Notes: generated by a model not told the origin, from the letters alone. A DNA stretch of 28,887 bases from an uncultured Acetatifactor sp. (GCA_910589655.1 CAJUTJ010000064.1:1-28887), one strand, 5' to 3'. Shown: positions 7,118 to 15,413, counted from the first letter of the stretch. A program made the numbers and translations.

Positions 7118-8038
7118 ATGAAGACGATGGAAACAGCAAAAAACTTTATTTACCGGAATGCCAGACCTCTTGACTTTGCACGATGGCAGTATCATTTTGA
7201 GAACGGATCCAGAGAGGCGGTTCTGAAGGCGCTTGCCGCATATCAAAATGAGGACGGCGGATTTGGGCATGGGTTGGAGGCAGATTGTTTTAACCCTAAC
7301 TCCAGTCCTATACAGACGTGGACGGCCATTGAAATACTGCGTGAGGTAAGAATGACGGACCGGAGAAATCCCATGATTCAGAATATTTTGCGTTACCTTG
7401 AGAGCGGCGCGGATTTCGATTCTTCCCGGAATCAATGGCTCAACACGGTGCCCTCCAATAATGAATATCCTTGTGCCGTTTGGTGGAAATATGATGACAA
7501 AGGGGAAACCAAGATGGATTATAATCCCACAGCATATCTTGCGGGATTTGCGATTAAATATGCGGAGGCAGACAGTAAGTTATATAAGCTGGCCTGTGAG
7601 ATTGCGAAGGAGGCGGCGGAGTGGTTCTGCGCCAAAGCTCCTTTTCAGGAAATGCATGTTACAAGCTGCTTTATCCGTCTCTATGGCTATTGTGCGGAAG
7701 CAGGAGTGCAGTTGTTTGATATGGGGCTGCTCCTGCGCAAGCTGAAAGAGCAGGTAAACTGTAATATCACCAAAGATACGGAAAAATGGAAGGCGAATTA
7801 CTGTGCGTTTCCATCAAATTTTATTGCATCGAAAAACAGCCCTTTCTATGTGGACAATATGGAATGGGTCAATGCGGAGGTTAAGCATATTAAAGAAAAC
7901 CAGCTTTCCGACGGTTCCTTTGTTGTTCCGTGGAATTGGGGTAATGATTATAAAGAATATGAGATTGCCGTCAATTGGTGGAAGAGCGACATTATCATCA
8001 AAAAAATGCTGTATTTGAAAGCCATAGAGGGAATGTAA
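7118..8038 (+). CDS. Prenyltransferase/squalene-oxidase repeat-like protein (306 aa)
   Basis: The sequence has the feel of an alpha/alpha toroid as found in terpene cyclases and prenyltransferase beta subunits. The QW-like motif AYQNEDGGFGHGLE lies at about residues 41-54 and a second weaker one (ENQLSDGSFVVPWNWGND) at about 268-285, with Trp/Tyr-rich helices between. There is no signal peptide or membrane segment. The catalytic DCTAE or DxDD motif of squalene or diterpene cyclases is not seen, so enzyme activity is uncertain; many small proteins of this fold in Clostridia have no known job. ATG 7118 follows an AGGAGAG site seven bases upstream. It stands alone between doubtful ORFs. The fold is a confident guess; the function is not known. 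Confidence 0.7.
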   Translation: MKTMETAKNFIYRNARPLDFARWQYHFENGSREAVLKALAAYQNEDGGFGHGLEADCFNPNSSPIQTWTAIEILREVRMTDRRNPMIQNILRYLESGADFDSSRNQWLNTVPSNNEYPCAVWWKYDDKGETKMDYNPTAYLAGFAIKYAEADSKLYKLACEIAKEAAEWFCAKAPFQEMHVTSCFIRLYGYCAEAGVQLFDMGLLLRKLKEQVNCNITKDTEKWKANYCAFPSNFIASKNSPFYVDNMEWVNAEVKHIKENQLSDGSFVVPWNWGNDYKEYEIAVNWWKSDIIIKKMLYLKAIEGM

Positions 8039-8071
8039 AGAACACACATTAGGAATGCAACTTATAAGGTT

Positions 8072-8184
8072 AGGGGAATAATTACCTTCTCTGCAAACAT
8101 GAAACGCCGGAACAGCGTTAAAAATACGATTGAATAATGTGGATTTTCCTGATCCTTGAATCCCTTCTATAAAAACATTTTCAT
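8072..8184 (-). pseudogene. 5' remnant of a P-loop NTPase gene
   Basis: On the minus strand a Walker A motif is clear: ENVFIEGIQGSGKST, followed by LFNRIFNAVPAFHVCREG and YSP. This resembles small kinase-like P-loop proteins that begin MENxFIEGIQGSGK. The ATG at 8184 has AGGAG upstream but is now out of frame with the motif: restoring one G (ATGGAAAAT instead of ATGAAAAT) would give MENVFIEG exactly. Similarity seems to end soon after YSP, at about 8072, and no remainder follows before the toroid gene. So it is both frameshifted at codon 2 and truncated at the 3' end. The homology is from memory of the family, not a search. Confidence 0.6.
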
Positions 8185-8323
8185 AACTTACGTCTCCTGT
8201 TTTCTTTATCCTATGGGCGGTTATCATTTCTGAAAAATTAAGAAAATAGCATATCATCCGTTCACACAATCCGCTTATAATGTGCTATAATTTAATGAAT
8301 ATGATGATACAAAGGTCAAAATA

Positions 8324-8551
8324 ATGCGGAGTAATCCGTGGTATCATAGAGGTCAAAATATTTTCGACTCCGATACCATAAATATGAGTACTTTACGGAG
8401 AGCCTTTCATCAGAAAGGCATAGAGACAGCGGTAATAATAGCGCATCCAAAAGAACATAGAGATCCGGCGGCACCGGAAAAATGTCTATATCTGCTATAC
8501 TACCATAAGAATTTATACTTGTCATGCGTTTTAATGACTCTGATTCCGTAA
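8324..8551 (+). CDS. Hypothetical small protein (75 aa)
   Basis: ATG 8324 has AAAGG eight bases upstream, and a TATAAT box lies at 8286-8291, though with no good -35 at normal spacing. The product begins MRSNPWYHRGQNIFDSDT and includes a strand-like TAVIIAHPKE and YLLYYHKNLYL. An 11-base direct repeat (AGGTCAAAATA) is found just before the start and again inside the gene, at about 8315 and 8351. No family is recognised. It may be a small gene or a remnant. Confidence 0.35.
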   Translation: MRSNPWYHRGQNIFDSDTINMSTLRRAFHQKGIETAVIIAHPKEHRDPAAPEKCLYLLYYHKNLYLSCVLMTLIP

Positions 8552-8613
8552 ATTTTGTAAGCTTTTAATAATAGTAAAAATTGCCTGCACGGCATTAAAT
8601 GGAGGATATCATA

Positions 8614-10827
8614 ATGACAGAAAAAAACAGTGTATCAGAAACGGAAACAAATGTTGGCAATCGCTTCACTCGGGAAAGTATTTTGAAGAGAGAATTTGAC
8701 ATGAAACAATGCCTTGCCGCCGCCGAGGAGGGAGACGCCAGCGCGCAGGATGTGTTGGGAGACTGCTATCAATACGGCTGGAACGTACGGAAGGATTATG
8801 TTCAGGCGGTAGCGTGGTATGAAAAGGCTTCTGCACAGGGACATGCAGCAGCACAGCGCAGCCTTGGGTGGTGTTATGAGAACGGCTACGGCGTGGAGCC
8901 AAGCAAAGAGAAAGCGGTATATTGGTACAGAAAGGGCGCTGAGGGCGGTGATGCAGATGCCCAGCATAACTTGGCAACCAGTTATGATTTTGGCGATGGA
9001 GTGGCGCAGGATAAATGCGAGGCCTTGAAATGGTATCGGGCAGCGGCAGAACAAGGCCATGAATTGTCGCAATATAATCTGGCTGTTTTTTGTCAACGCG
9101 GCTACGGAATGGAAATAGATTTAGAGGAAGGTGTAAAATGGTACATCAAATCGGCCGATCAGGGCTATTGGGAGGCGCAATATAATCTGGGAAACTGCTA
9201 TTTCCACGGAAGGGGTGTGGCTCAGGATTATGAACAGGCTGTGAAATGGTATAAGAGGGCGGCGGAACAAGGAGGCTTAGTCGCATTTAATATGCTTGGC
9301 GTGTGTTACGCGCTAGGCAAGGGCGTTGAACAAGACTATGCTGCGGCGGTTCAGTGCTACAGGGAGGCGGCGGAAAAAGGGGAATGTATTTCCCAGTATA
9401 ATTTGGCGGCATATTATTATGACGGAACGGGTGTGCCTCAGGATTATGGCAAAGCCGTAGAATGGTATGAAAAATCGGCGCAGCAAGGATACGCTGAAGC
9501 GCAGTGTCAGCTGGGCATCTGTTACGAAGAGGGGACAGGAGTGGCTCAGAATGACACCCAAGCCGTTATGTGGTATGAGAAGGCGGCATTAAATGGATTA
9601 CCGGACGGTCAATTCTATCTGGCATGCTGCTATAAGGACGGCAAGGGTGTTGACCAAGATTACAGTAAGGCCGTGGAATGGTACAGAAAGGCAGCGGAGC
9701 AAGGGGATGCCGAGTCCATGACAGACTTGGGATGGTGCTATGAGAACGGAAGGGGAGTAGAGCAAGACATCGTTTTAGCGGTGGAATGGTGTAAAAAGGC
9801 AGCGGAACAGGGGGCGGTTCAGGCTCAATATAATCTGGGCATTTACTATGAAAAGGGAATGGGTGTGGAAGCGGATGCAGTTCAGGCCGCTCAGTGGTAT
9901 GAAAAGGCAGCCGAACAAGGACATTTGGATGCCCAATTTGAGACGGCTTGCCGCTATAGGGACGGAAACGGCATGAAACAGGATTATGGCAAGGCTGTTC
10001 AATGGTTCCGGAAGGCGGCAGAGAAAGGACATTCCAATGCTCAATATTGTCTGGGAATCTGTTATGGAAAAGGAGAGGGCATGGAACAGGACAGTGCCCA
10101 AGCCGCCTGGTGGTTCAAAGAGGCTGCCCGGCAAGGCCATAGGGAAGCACAGAACGAGATTGCTATCTGCTATTATTGGGGAAAAGGAGTGGATGAGGAA
10201 AAGGAGGAAGCTGCCAAATGGTTTGAGGAAGCAGCCTTGCAGGGGCATGTGGATGCCCAGTATAATCTGGCCTGCTGCTATAAAAAAGGAGAAGGGGTGA
10301 GCCAAGACTACGGTAAGGCTTTAGAGTGGTTTCAGAAGGCAGCCAAGCAGGGATATGCCGATGCCCAATATAACATCGGCTATATCTATAAAAACGGAGA
10401 GGGTGTGGAACAGGATAATGAGGAAGCAGCTGCATGGTATCAGAAAGCGGCAAAACAGGGACACATAGAAGCACAGAACGGTCTTGGATATTTTTATAAA
10501 ACAGGGGAAGGCGTGGAACAGGACAAAGCAAAGTCTTTTAAATGGTACAAAAAGGCTGCCATGCAAGGGCATATGTCCGCACAGCTGAATGTGGGATTCT
10601 GCTATATCACCGGATCCGGAGTAAAGCGGGATGACTCTGAGGCGGTGATGTGGTTTGAAAAAGCCGCCGAACAGGGTTCCGCTTCCGCTCAGGTTAATCT
10701 GGGGCTATGCTATGAATCCGGAAGAGGAGTGGAGCCGGATATCGATATGGCGGTGGAATGGTATGAAAAAGCCGCCGAACAAGGAAACGCAAAAGCACAA
10801 GCCGCTTTGGACAGACTGGGTTATTAA
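8614..10827 (+). CDS. Sel1-repeat protein with 19 full repeats (737 aa)
   Basis: The protein is a long solenoid of Sel1-like (TPR-related) repeats of exactly 36 residues, pattern A-x-A-Q-x-N-L-G-x-C-Y-x-x-G-x-G-V-x-Q-D-x-x-x-A-V-x-W-Y-x-K-A-A-E-Q-G. I count 19 full repeats plus a short partial at the end (NAKAQAALDRLGY), after an N-terminal segment of about 40 residues. There is no signal peptide or membrane segment, so it is probably cytoplasmic. Sel1 proteins serve as scaffolds in signalling or complex assembly. ATG 8614 is chosen because GGAGG (8601-8605) lies eight bases before it; the in-frame ATG at 8599 overlaps this site. A two-component system begins 140 bases downstream. The repeats are diverged in DNA, so recent expansion by slippage is unlikely. 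Confidence 0.95.
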   Translation: MTEKNSVSETETNVGNRFTRESILKREFDMKQCLAAAEEGDASAQDVLGDCYQYGWNVRKDYVQAVAWYEKASAQGHAAAQRSLGWCYENGYGVEPSKEKAVYWYRKGAEGGDADAQHNLATSYDFGDGVAQDKCEALKWYRAAAEQGHELSQYNLAVFCQRGYGMEIDLEEGVKWYIKSADQGYWEAQYNLGNCYFHGRGVAQDYEQAVKWYKRAAEQGGLVAFNMLGVCYALGKGVEQDYAAAVQCYREAAEKGECISQYNLAAYYYDGTGVPQDYGKAVEWYEKSAQQGYAEAQCQLGICYEEGTGVAQNDTQAVMWYEKAALNGLPDGQFYLACCYKDGKGVDQDYSKAVEWYRKAAEQGDAESMTDLGWCYENGRGVEQDIVLAVEWCKKAAEQGAVQAQYNLGIYYEKGMGVEADAVQAAQWYEKAAEQGHLDAQFETACRYRDGNGMKQDYGKAVQWFRKAAEKGHSNAQYCLGICYGKGEGMEQDSAQAAWWFKEAARQGHREAQNEIAICYYWGKGVDEEKEEAAKWFEEAALQGHVDAQYNLACCYKKGEGVSQDYGKALEWFQKAAKQGYADAQYNIGYIYKNGEGVEQDNEEAAAWYQKAAKQGHIEAQNGLGYFYKTGEGVEQDKAKSFKWYKKAAMQGHMSAQLNVGFCYITGSGVKRDDSEAVMWFEKAAEQGSASAQVNLGLCYESGRGVEPDIDMAVEWYEKAAEQGNAKAQAALDRLGY

Positions 10828-10899
10828 ACCATTTAACGCAGCCGATAGTTCCTATATCATACAAAGGGCGAAAACAGTTCGATGCAAGGGGAGGACAAG

Positions 10900-10953
10900 G
10901 TTGAATAAAAATGCGTATTCAACTATTGATTTGAGTGCGCGCCGCAGCGCGCA
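10900..10953 (+). promoter_or_regulatory. Dyad and GC hairpin upstream of the response regulator gene
   Basis: A perfect inverted repeat GTTGAAT (10900-10906) / ATTCAAC (10917-10923) with a ten-base spacer is followed by a very stable hairpin TGCGCGC-CGCA-GCGCGCA (10936-10953), 14 bases before the start codon. The first could be an operator or a stem in the leader; the second sits just 5' of the weak ribosome site. Autoregulation by the encoded response regulator is possible but unproven. Confidence 0.5.
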
Positions 10954-10967
10954 GATGGGTATAAAAA

Positions 10968-11654
10968 ATGAAGATTCTGCTGGTGGAGGATGATTTGGAA
11001 ATCAGCGATATGTTAAAAAATTTTCTGATGACGGAAAATTTTGAAGTGGAAACGGCCTGTGACGGAGAGAGTGCCTGTGAGCTCTTTTTTCGGCAAGAGT
11101 TTAGTCTGGTGCTGTTGGATCTTATGATTCCGAAGAGAAGCGGTATGGAAGTCATGAAAATCATAAGGGAAAGCAGTACGGTGCCGATCATCATTCTGTC
11201 TGCCAAGGACACGGACTCTGATAAGACTCTGGGACTGGGACTGGGGGCGGATGACTATATTACCAAACCCTTTTCCGTCACGGAAGTATTAGCCAGAATT
11301 AAGGCAAATATCCGCAGAAGCACACAGTATGCATCCGGCGGTGGGAAAGAGGCAGAGACTATTGAAAAAGGCAGCCTTATCATAAATTTAAACGACTATA
11401 CCGTGCGGAAAAACGGGGAGAAAATAGATTTGACCGCCAAAGAGTTTGAGATTTTGAAACTGTTGATGAAAAATCCTAAAAAAGTCTATACCAAAGAGCA
11501 GATATATTCACTTATATGGAATGATGTGTATATAGGTGATGAAAATGCCGTTAATGTCCATATCAGCAGACTGCGCAACAAGATAGAAGACGATCCCCGC
11601 AATCCGAAATATGTTGTCACCGTATGGGGAATCGGTTATAAATTAGGAGACTAA
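10968..11654 (+). CDS. OmpR/PhoB-type response regulator (228 aa)
   Basis: The protein has a receiver domain (residues 1-115) and a winged-helix DNA-binding domain (about 130-228). Receiver landmarks are present: acidic pair D8/D9, phospho-acceptor D51 (LLDLMIP), S78 in IILSAKD and K100 in ITKPF. The C-terminal part shows LTAKEFEILKLLMKNPKKVY and the final RLRNKIEDDP / VWGIGYKLGD of the OmpR group. The gene for its likely kinase starts one base after its stop, and an ABC exporter pair follows, the arrangement of cell-envelope stress or antimicrobial-peptide sensing systems (BceRS/LanRK type). It presumably controls the exporter genes. The ribosome site is weak (ATGGG), with a strong hairpin just upstream. 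Confidence 0.95.
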   Translation: MKILLVEDDLEISDMLKNFLMTENFEVETACDGESACELFFRQEFSLVLLDLMIPKRSGMEVMKIIRESSTVPIIILSAKDTDSDKTLGLGLGADDYITKPFSVTEVLARIKANIRRSTQYASGGGKEAETIEKGSLIINLNDYTVRKNGEKIDLTAKEFEILKLLMKNPKKVYTKEQIYSLIWNDVYIGDENAVNVHISRLRNKIEDDPRNPKYVVTVWGIGYKLGD

Positions 11655-11655
11655 A

Positions 11656-12594
11656 ATGAATGAAGGAACGATCCTATTCTTTTTGGCAGGCATACTGATT
11701 GTATTGGCGGGAGTCATCCTTTATCGGCAGATGGCTCTGGTAAGAGGAATCCGTAAGAGCCTGAGACAGGCGGCAGAAAATATATCGGAAATATTGGCGG
11801 CCGACAGCGATGAAAAGATTATGGCCTTCACAGACGATAAGGCGCTTATGGAGCTGTACGGACAGATTAACAGACTGCTGTTAGACAGACAAAAGGTAAA
11901 AACCGATTATAAGAGGCAGGAAATCGCTTCTAAAAAGATGCTTGCCAATATTTCCCATGATATAAAGACGCCCCTCACTGTTATTCTGGGCTATTTGGAG
12001 ATTATGCGCCTAAATGACCCGGAAGATGAGCAGCTGAAAAAGGTGGAGGCAAAGGCAGTACAAGTGGTGGAGCTGATCAACGAATTTTTTACGCTGGCAA
12101 AGCTGGAGGCCGGAGATATGAATTTGGAGATCACCAAAATCAATGTCAGCGAATTGTGCAGAGAAAATGTACTTGGTTTTTACGAGCTGCTGCTTCAAAA
12201 GGAATTTGAGGTTGACATTTCACTGCCGGAACAGAATATTTTTGTTCAAGGAGATAAAGAATCCATAGAAAGAATTTTGAACAATCTGTTGTCAAATGCC
12301 ATACGTTACGGCAGCGACGGAAAATACATAGGTATCTTTCTGCGAAAGGAAGGCTCCTTTGTATATTTGGATGTTGTCGATAAAGGGAAGGGAATTGAAA
12401 AAGATTTTGCCCCAAGGGTATTTGAGCGGCTCTATACAATGGAGGACTCCCGCAGCCGTCAGATACAGGGAAACGGTCTGGGGCTTACCATTGCCAGAAA
12501 TCTGGCCAGACAGCTGGGAGGAGACATTTTGTTGGAGAGTGCGCCCGGCATAAAAACGGTCTTTACCCTGAAATTAAAAGCTGCGGAATACTGA
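11656..12594 (+). CDS. Sensor histidine kinase (312 aa)
   Basis: The protein has one N-terminal membrane helix (about residues 5-23, ILFFLAGILIVLAGVIL) and no large extracellular sensor domain. A short linker leads to the HisKA dimerisation domain with the phospho-accepting histidine H101 (ISHDIKTPLTVILGYLEIM). The ATP-binding domain shows the N-box (LNNLLSNAIRYG), G1 (VDKGKGI) and G2 (GNGLGLTIARNLARQLGG). With so little outside the cell, the signal probably comes through a membrane partner such as the downstream transporter, as known for intramembrane-sensing kinases. One base separates it from the response regulator gene, so the two are surely coexpressed. Confidence 0.94.
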   Translation: MNEGTILFFLAGILIVLAGVILYRQMALVRGIRKSLRQAAENISEILAADSDEKIMAFTDDKALMELYGQINRLLLDRQKVKTDYKRQEIASKKMLANISHDIKTPLTVILGYLEIMRLNDPEDEQLKKVEAKAVQVVELINEFFTLAKLEAGDMNLEITKINVSELCRENVLGFYELLLQKEFEVDISLPEQNIFVQGDKESIERILNNLLSNAIRYGSDGKYIGIFLRKEGSFVYLDVVDKGKGIEKDFAPRVFERLYTMEDSRSRQIQGNGLGLTIARNLARQLGGDILLESAPGIKTVFTLKLKAAEY

Positions 12595-12713
12595 TGGCGG
12601 CGAAACAGGAAGCCCGGATTTACGGTTATAATTCGGCTCCGTTTCGGAAGCCATACATTAAAGCTTGCAGAATGCCTGCGAAAGAAATTCGTAAGAATTG
12701 CTCAAGAGTTTTG

Positions 12714-12740
12714 AAAATCCCATCCGCTATAATGGGTTTT
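12714..12740 (+). promoter_or_regulatory. Hairpin with TATAAT in its loop before the ABC genes
   Basis: AAAATCCCA (12714-12722) pairs with TGGGTTTT (12733-12740) with one bulge; TATAAT (12728-12733) lies mostly in the loop. Read as RNA this is a small T-tailed hairpin that could lower expression of the ABC genes; read as DNA it is a palindrome over a -10 box, as an operator would be. No good -35 is found at 16-18 bases. An AAAGGAGG ribosome site follows directly. Confidence 0.4.
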
Positions 12741-12759
12741 AGAAAGGAGGCAGATGAAA

Positions 12760-13677
12760 ATGCCTGATATATTAAGAACAATCCAATTATCTAAATCCAT
12801 TGGCGGGAAGGAACTGGTGAAAAACGTAAATATTCATGTTAAGAAAGGAGAAATTTACGGATTTTTAGGTCCCAACGGAGCCGGTAAGACGACGGTCATG
12901 AAAATGATTACAAATCTCTGGAAGCCTACCGAGGGATCGGTGGAGCTGTTTGGAGAAAAGCTGACGCCCAAGTCCTATGAAGTCCTAAAGAGAATGGGAA
13001 GTATTATTGAATTTCCCTGTTTCTACGAGCATATGAGCGGAAAGGATAATCTCCGTCTCCATTGCGAATATATGGGGTATTATGCTCCCGGAAGCGTGGA
13101 AAATGCCCTTGAGATGCTGGAGCTTTCGGATGCGGCCGAGAACCCCGTGAAAAGTTATTCTCTCGGGATGAAACAGCGTCTGGGAATTGCCCGGGCGATT
13201 CTCTGCAAACCGGAACTTTTGATTCTCGACGAGCCTACAAACGGGCTGGATCCGGCAGGAATGAAGCATCTCAGGGATTTATTTAAAATGCTGTGTACGG
13301 AATACGGAATCACCGTTGTCATATCAAGCCATATGCTTTCCGAAGTAGAAAGCATTGCCGACACAATAGGCATTATCCATCACGGAGAGATGATGAAAGA
13401 GATTTCCATCAAAGAAATTGCGGAGATGAATACGGTATATATCGATCTTTCCGTGGAGGATGTAAAGAAAGCGGCGTATATCCTTTCCGATAAATTAAAA
13501 TTGGGAAATTTTAAAATTGTTGACGAGCAGAACATCCGCATCTACGACAGCCGGATTACGGCCAAGGAAATTTCGAAAGAGTTATCCTTGAACGATGTGG
13601 GAATCAGCTCCATCGGCAGACAGTCGGAAAGCTTGGAAGATTATTTCTTGAAGATAACGGGGGAGGGCGCAAACTAA
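12760..13677 (+). CDS. ABC transporter ATP-binding protein, BcrA-like (305 aa)
   Basis: This is the nucleotide-binding subunit of an exporter. Landmarks are Walker A GPNGAGKTT (about residues 37-45), the signature YSLGMKQRLGIA, Walker B LLILDEPTNGLDP and the H-loop VVISSHMLSEVE. The C-terminal extension of about 90 residues ends ISSIGRQSESLEDYFLKIT, typical of bacitracin or lantibiotic-resistance ATPases. I favour ATG 12760 because AGGAGG (12745-12750) lies nine bases before it; the in-frame ATG at 12754 is only three bases away. The permease gene overlaps its stop (TAATG). It lies 165 bases after the kinase gene, with a hairpin between, so it may have partly separate expression. Confidence 0.93.
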   Translation: MPDILRTIQLSKSIGGKELVKNVNIHVKKGEIYGFLGPNGAGKTTVMKMITNLWKPTEGSVELFGEKLTPKSYEVLKRMGSIIEFPCFYEHMSGKDNLRLHCEYMGYYAPGSVENALEMLELSDAAENPVKSYSLGMKQRLGIARAILCKPELLILDEPTNGLDPAGMKHLRDLFKMLCTEYGITVVISSHMLSEVESIADTIGIIHHGEMMKEISIKEIAEMNTVYIDLSVEDVKKAAYILSDKLKLGNFKIVDEQNIRIYDSRITAKEISKELSLNDVGISSIGRQSESLEDYFLKITGEGAN

Positions 13678-14363
13678 TGTGGAAGCTGATTAAACTGGAA
13701 TGGAAGAAAAATAATATAATGAAGTATGTCCGTAATGCGGCGATTGTGACGGCTGTGCTCTTGGTCTTTGTCATTTCCATGGCCGGAGAATTGGAGATGA
13801 CTGCCTCTGCGGAAGGCAACGGAAAGGCATTGTTGAATGTGACGGTGGGACTTTTTGTGCATATGTCCTATATCGTTTTCACGGGGGTAATGCTGGCATC
13901 CTTTGTGGTGGGGGCATATGAGAAGAAAACAATGAATCTGATGTTTTCCTATCCCATCAGCCGACACAAGATCTTATTGTCAAAAGTGTTTGCCGTATGG
14001 ATTTTCAACTTTATTGCAATGGTAGTCAGCAAATCGGTGATTTTTGGAGCTTTGCTGCTGACAAGACCGCTTACCCATATTACCACCGGGATCCGGTTTG
14101 GCTCACTGTCATTTTGGATGGAAATACTGGTCGAATCTGCGGCGATGGTAAGCATCAGCTATATTTCGCTGCCCATCGGACTGGCAATGAAATCTTCCAA
14201 GGCTGCGATTGTGGCATCCGTAATTATTGTATGCTTTACACAGGGGAACATCGGGTCGTTTACTTTGATGAACAATTTATTCTTTTATGCGGTGCTCTTT
14301 GTAACAGCCATATTCTCCGTATATCTGGCTGTCCGAAATGTGGAGGTAAAGGATTTGCTTTGA
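13677..14363 (+). CDS. ABC transporter permease, ABC-2 type (228 aa)
   Basis: A six-helix membrane protein: hydrophobic segments at about residues 16-36, 58-82, 105-130, 145-170, 175-195 and 200-220. It begins MWKLIKLEWKKNNI, the short basic N-terminus of BcrB/MutE-like permeases, and has the cytoplasmic coupling segment VVGAYEKKTMNLMFSYPISRHKI, where the Y/F-S-Y-P-x-S-R motif is usual for this family. Its start codon overlaps the stop of the ATPase gene, so the two subunits are translationally coupled and form one exporter. The likely substrate is an antimicrobial peptide or other envelope-active compound, inferred from the two-component system upstream. Confidence 0.88.
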   Translation: MWKLIKLEWKKNNIMKYVRNAAIVTAVLLVFVISMAGELEMTASAEGNGKALLNVTVGLFVHMSYIVFTGVMLASFVVGAYEKKTMNLMFSYPISRHKILLSKVFAVWIFNFIAMVVSKSVIFGALLLTRPLTHITTGIRFGSLSFWMEILVESAAMVSISYISLPIGLAMKSSKAAIVASVIIVCFTQGNIGSFTLMNNLFFYAVLFVTAIFSVYLAVRNVEVKDLL

Positions 14364-14400
14364 AAATAAAGTCTCTTTGCAGGCTGCATATGGAAGTGTT

Positions 14401-14460
14401 TTTAACAGGATGCCGCTCTAGAGCTCCATCCGGAGCTTTGACGGCGGAATTCCTGTTAAA
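14401..14460. repeat. 60-bp near-perfect compound hairpin
   Basis: TTTAACAGGA (14401-14410) and TCCTGTTAAA (14451-14460) are perfect inverted copies. Inside them CCGC (14413-14416) pairs with GCGG (14444-14447), and AGCTCC (14422-14427) with GGAGCT (14432-14437) around a four-base loop. It lies 37 bases after the permease stop. A short TTTG follows, so it may end the exporter transcript, but no long T-run exists. A small mobile element or structured RNA is also possible. Confidence 0.65.
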
Positions 14461-14524
14461 TTTGTACTCCGGCAAACCTGTAATCATAAAACGCGTCAGG
14501 GAGGATTTTTACGTTTATTGGTAC

Positions 14525-14553
14525 TTGATGTACGCGGAAGTGCACGATATAAT
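14525..14553 (+). promoter_or_regulatory. Sigma-A type promoter for nth
   Basis: TTGATG (14525-14530), 17 bases, TATAAT (14548-14553). The spacing is ideal and the -10 is perfect. It lies about 100 bases before the endonuclease III gene, which it most likely drives. Confidence 0.65.
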
Positions 14554-14653
14554 AGACATTATGTGAATGGGGCTATGCTTTCAGGTATAGGCAGCGGAAA
14601 TTGAACCGAAAGAGAAATAGATAGAAACGGATAGAAAAGGATAGGCGATACAT

Positions 14654-15289
14654 ATGACAAAAAAGCAGCGCGCTCTGGAAATTATTCAAAGACTGAAACA
14701 GGAATATCCCGACTCAGGCTGTACATTGGACTATGATCAGGCTTGGAAACTGCTGGTCAGCGTCCGCTTGGCGGCGCAATGTACGGATGCCCGGGTGAAT
14801 GTGGTAGTAGAGGAATTGTATAAGGTTTTTCCGGATATCAATGCGCTGGCCGAGACATCGGCGGATGAAATCGAGAAAATCGTCCATCCTTGCGGTCTGG
14901 GAAAGAGTAAGGCGAGAGATATCAATGCCTGCATGAAGGTTCTCAGGGACGAGTATGGCGGAAAGGTTCCCGATGATTTTGATAAATTGCTGGCGCTTCC
15001 GGGAGTGGGCAGAAAAAGCGCAAATCTGATTATGGGGGATGTGTTCGGAAAGCCTGCCATTGTAACGGATACCCATTGTATCCGTCTGGTAAACCGTATG
15101 GGACTGGTGGACGGCATTAAAGAACCGGCGAAGGTGGAAAAGGAGCTTTGGAAGATTATCCCTCCTGAAGAGGGCAGTGATTTCTGCCATCGGCTGGTGG
15201 ATCACGGACGAGCGGTATGCACGGCAAGGACACATCCCTTCTGCGATAAGTGCTGCCTCCAAGATATCTGTAAAAAAACGGGAGTGTGA
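14654..15289 (+). CDS. nth: Endonuclease III, DNA glycosylase/AP lyase (211 aa)
   Basis: Endonuclease III removes oxidised pyrimidines and cuts the abasic site in base excision repair. The helix-hairpin-helix LPGVGRKSANLI (115-126) holds catalytic K121, and D139 sits in VTDTHCIRLVNRMG. The [4Fe-4S] cysteines are C189, C197, C200 and C206. The spacing is C-x7-C-x2-C-x5-C, one residue more in the first loop than the C-x6-C-x2-C-x5-C of E. coli Nth; an extra Cys (C201) sits beside C200. Length equals the E. coli protein. A good promoter lies upstream, and a gene for a spore-type hydrolase follows after about 150 bases, so it is probably a single-gene unit. Confidence 0.95.
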   Translation: MTKKQRALEIIQRLKQEYPDSGCTLDYDQAWKLLVSVRLAAQCTDARVNVVVEELYKVFPDINALAETSADEIEKIVHPCGLGKSKARDINACMKVLRDEYGGKVPDDFDKLLALPGVGRKSANLIMGDVFGKPAIVTDTHCIRLVNRMGLVDGIKEPAKVEKELWKIIPPEEGSDFCHRLVDHGRAVCTARTHPFCDKCCLQDICKKTGV

Positions 15290-15413
15290 ATTTCAGACCG
15301 CTGCCTGCATATATTAAAAGTAAAGATACTGTAATAGAGCCGTTTTTTATCATTGCTTGGCGGATGTAATAGAGTATTTTTCATCGGAGCTTTGGCTCTG
15401 TAGGATTGTGAGC

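Noticed and set aside
13997..14566. 189-residue plus-strand frame extending past the permease
   Set aside because: It overlaps the permease in another frame, and its composition (many Cys, His, Arg) looks like a shadow. No ribosome site.
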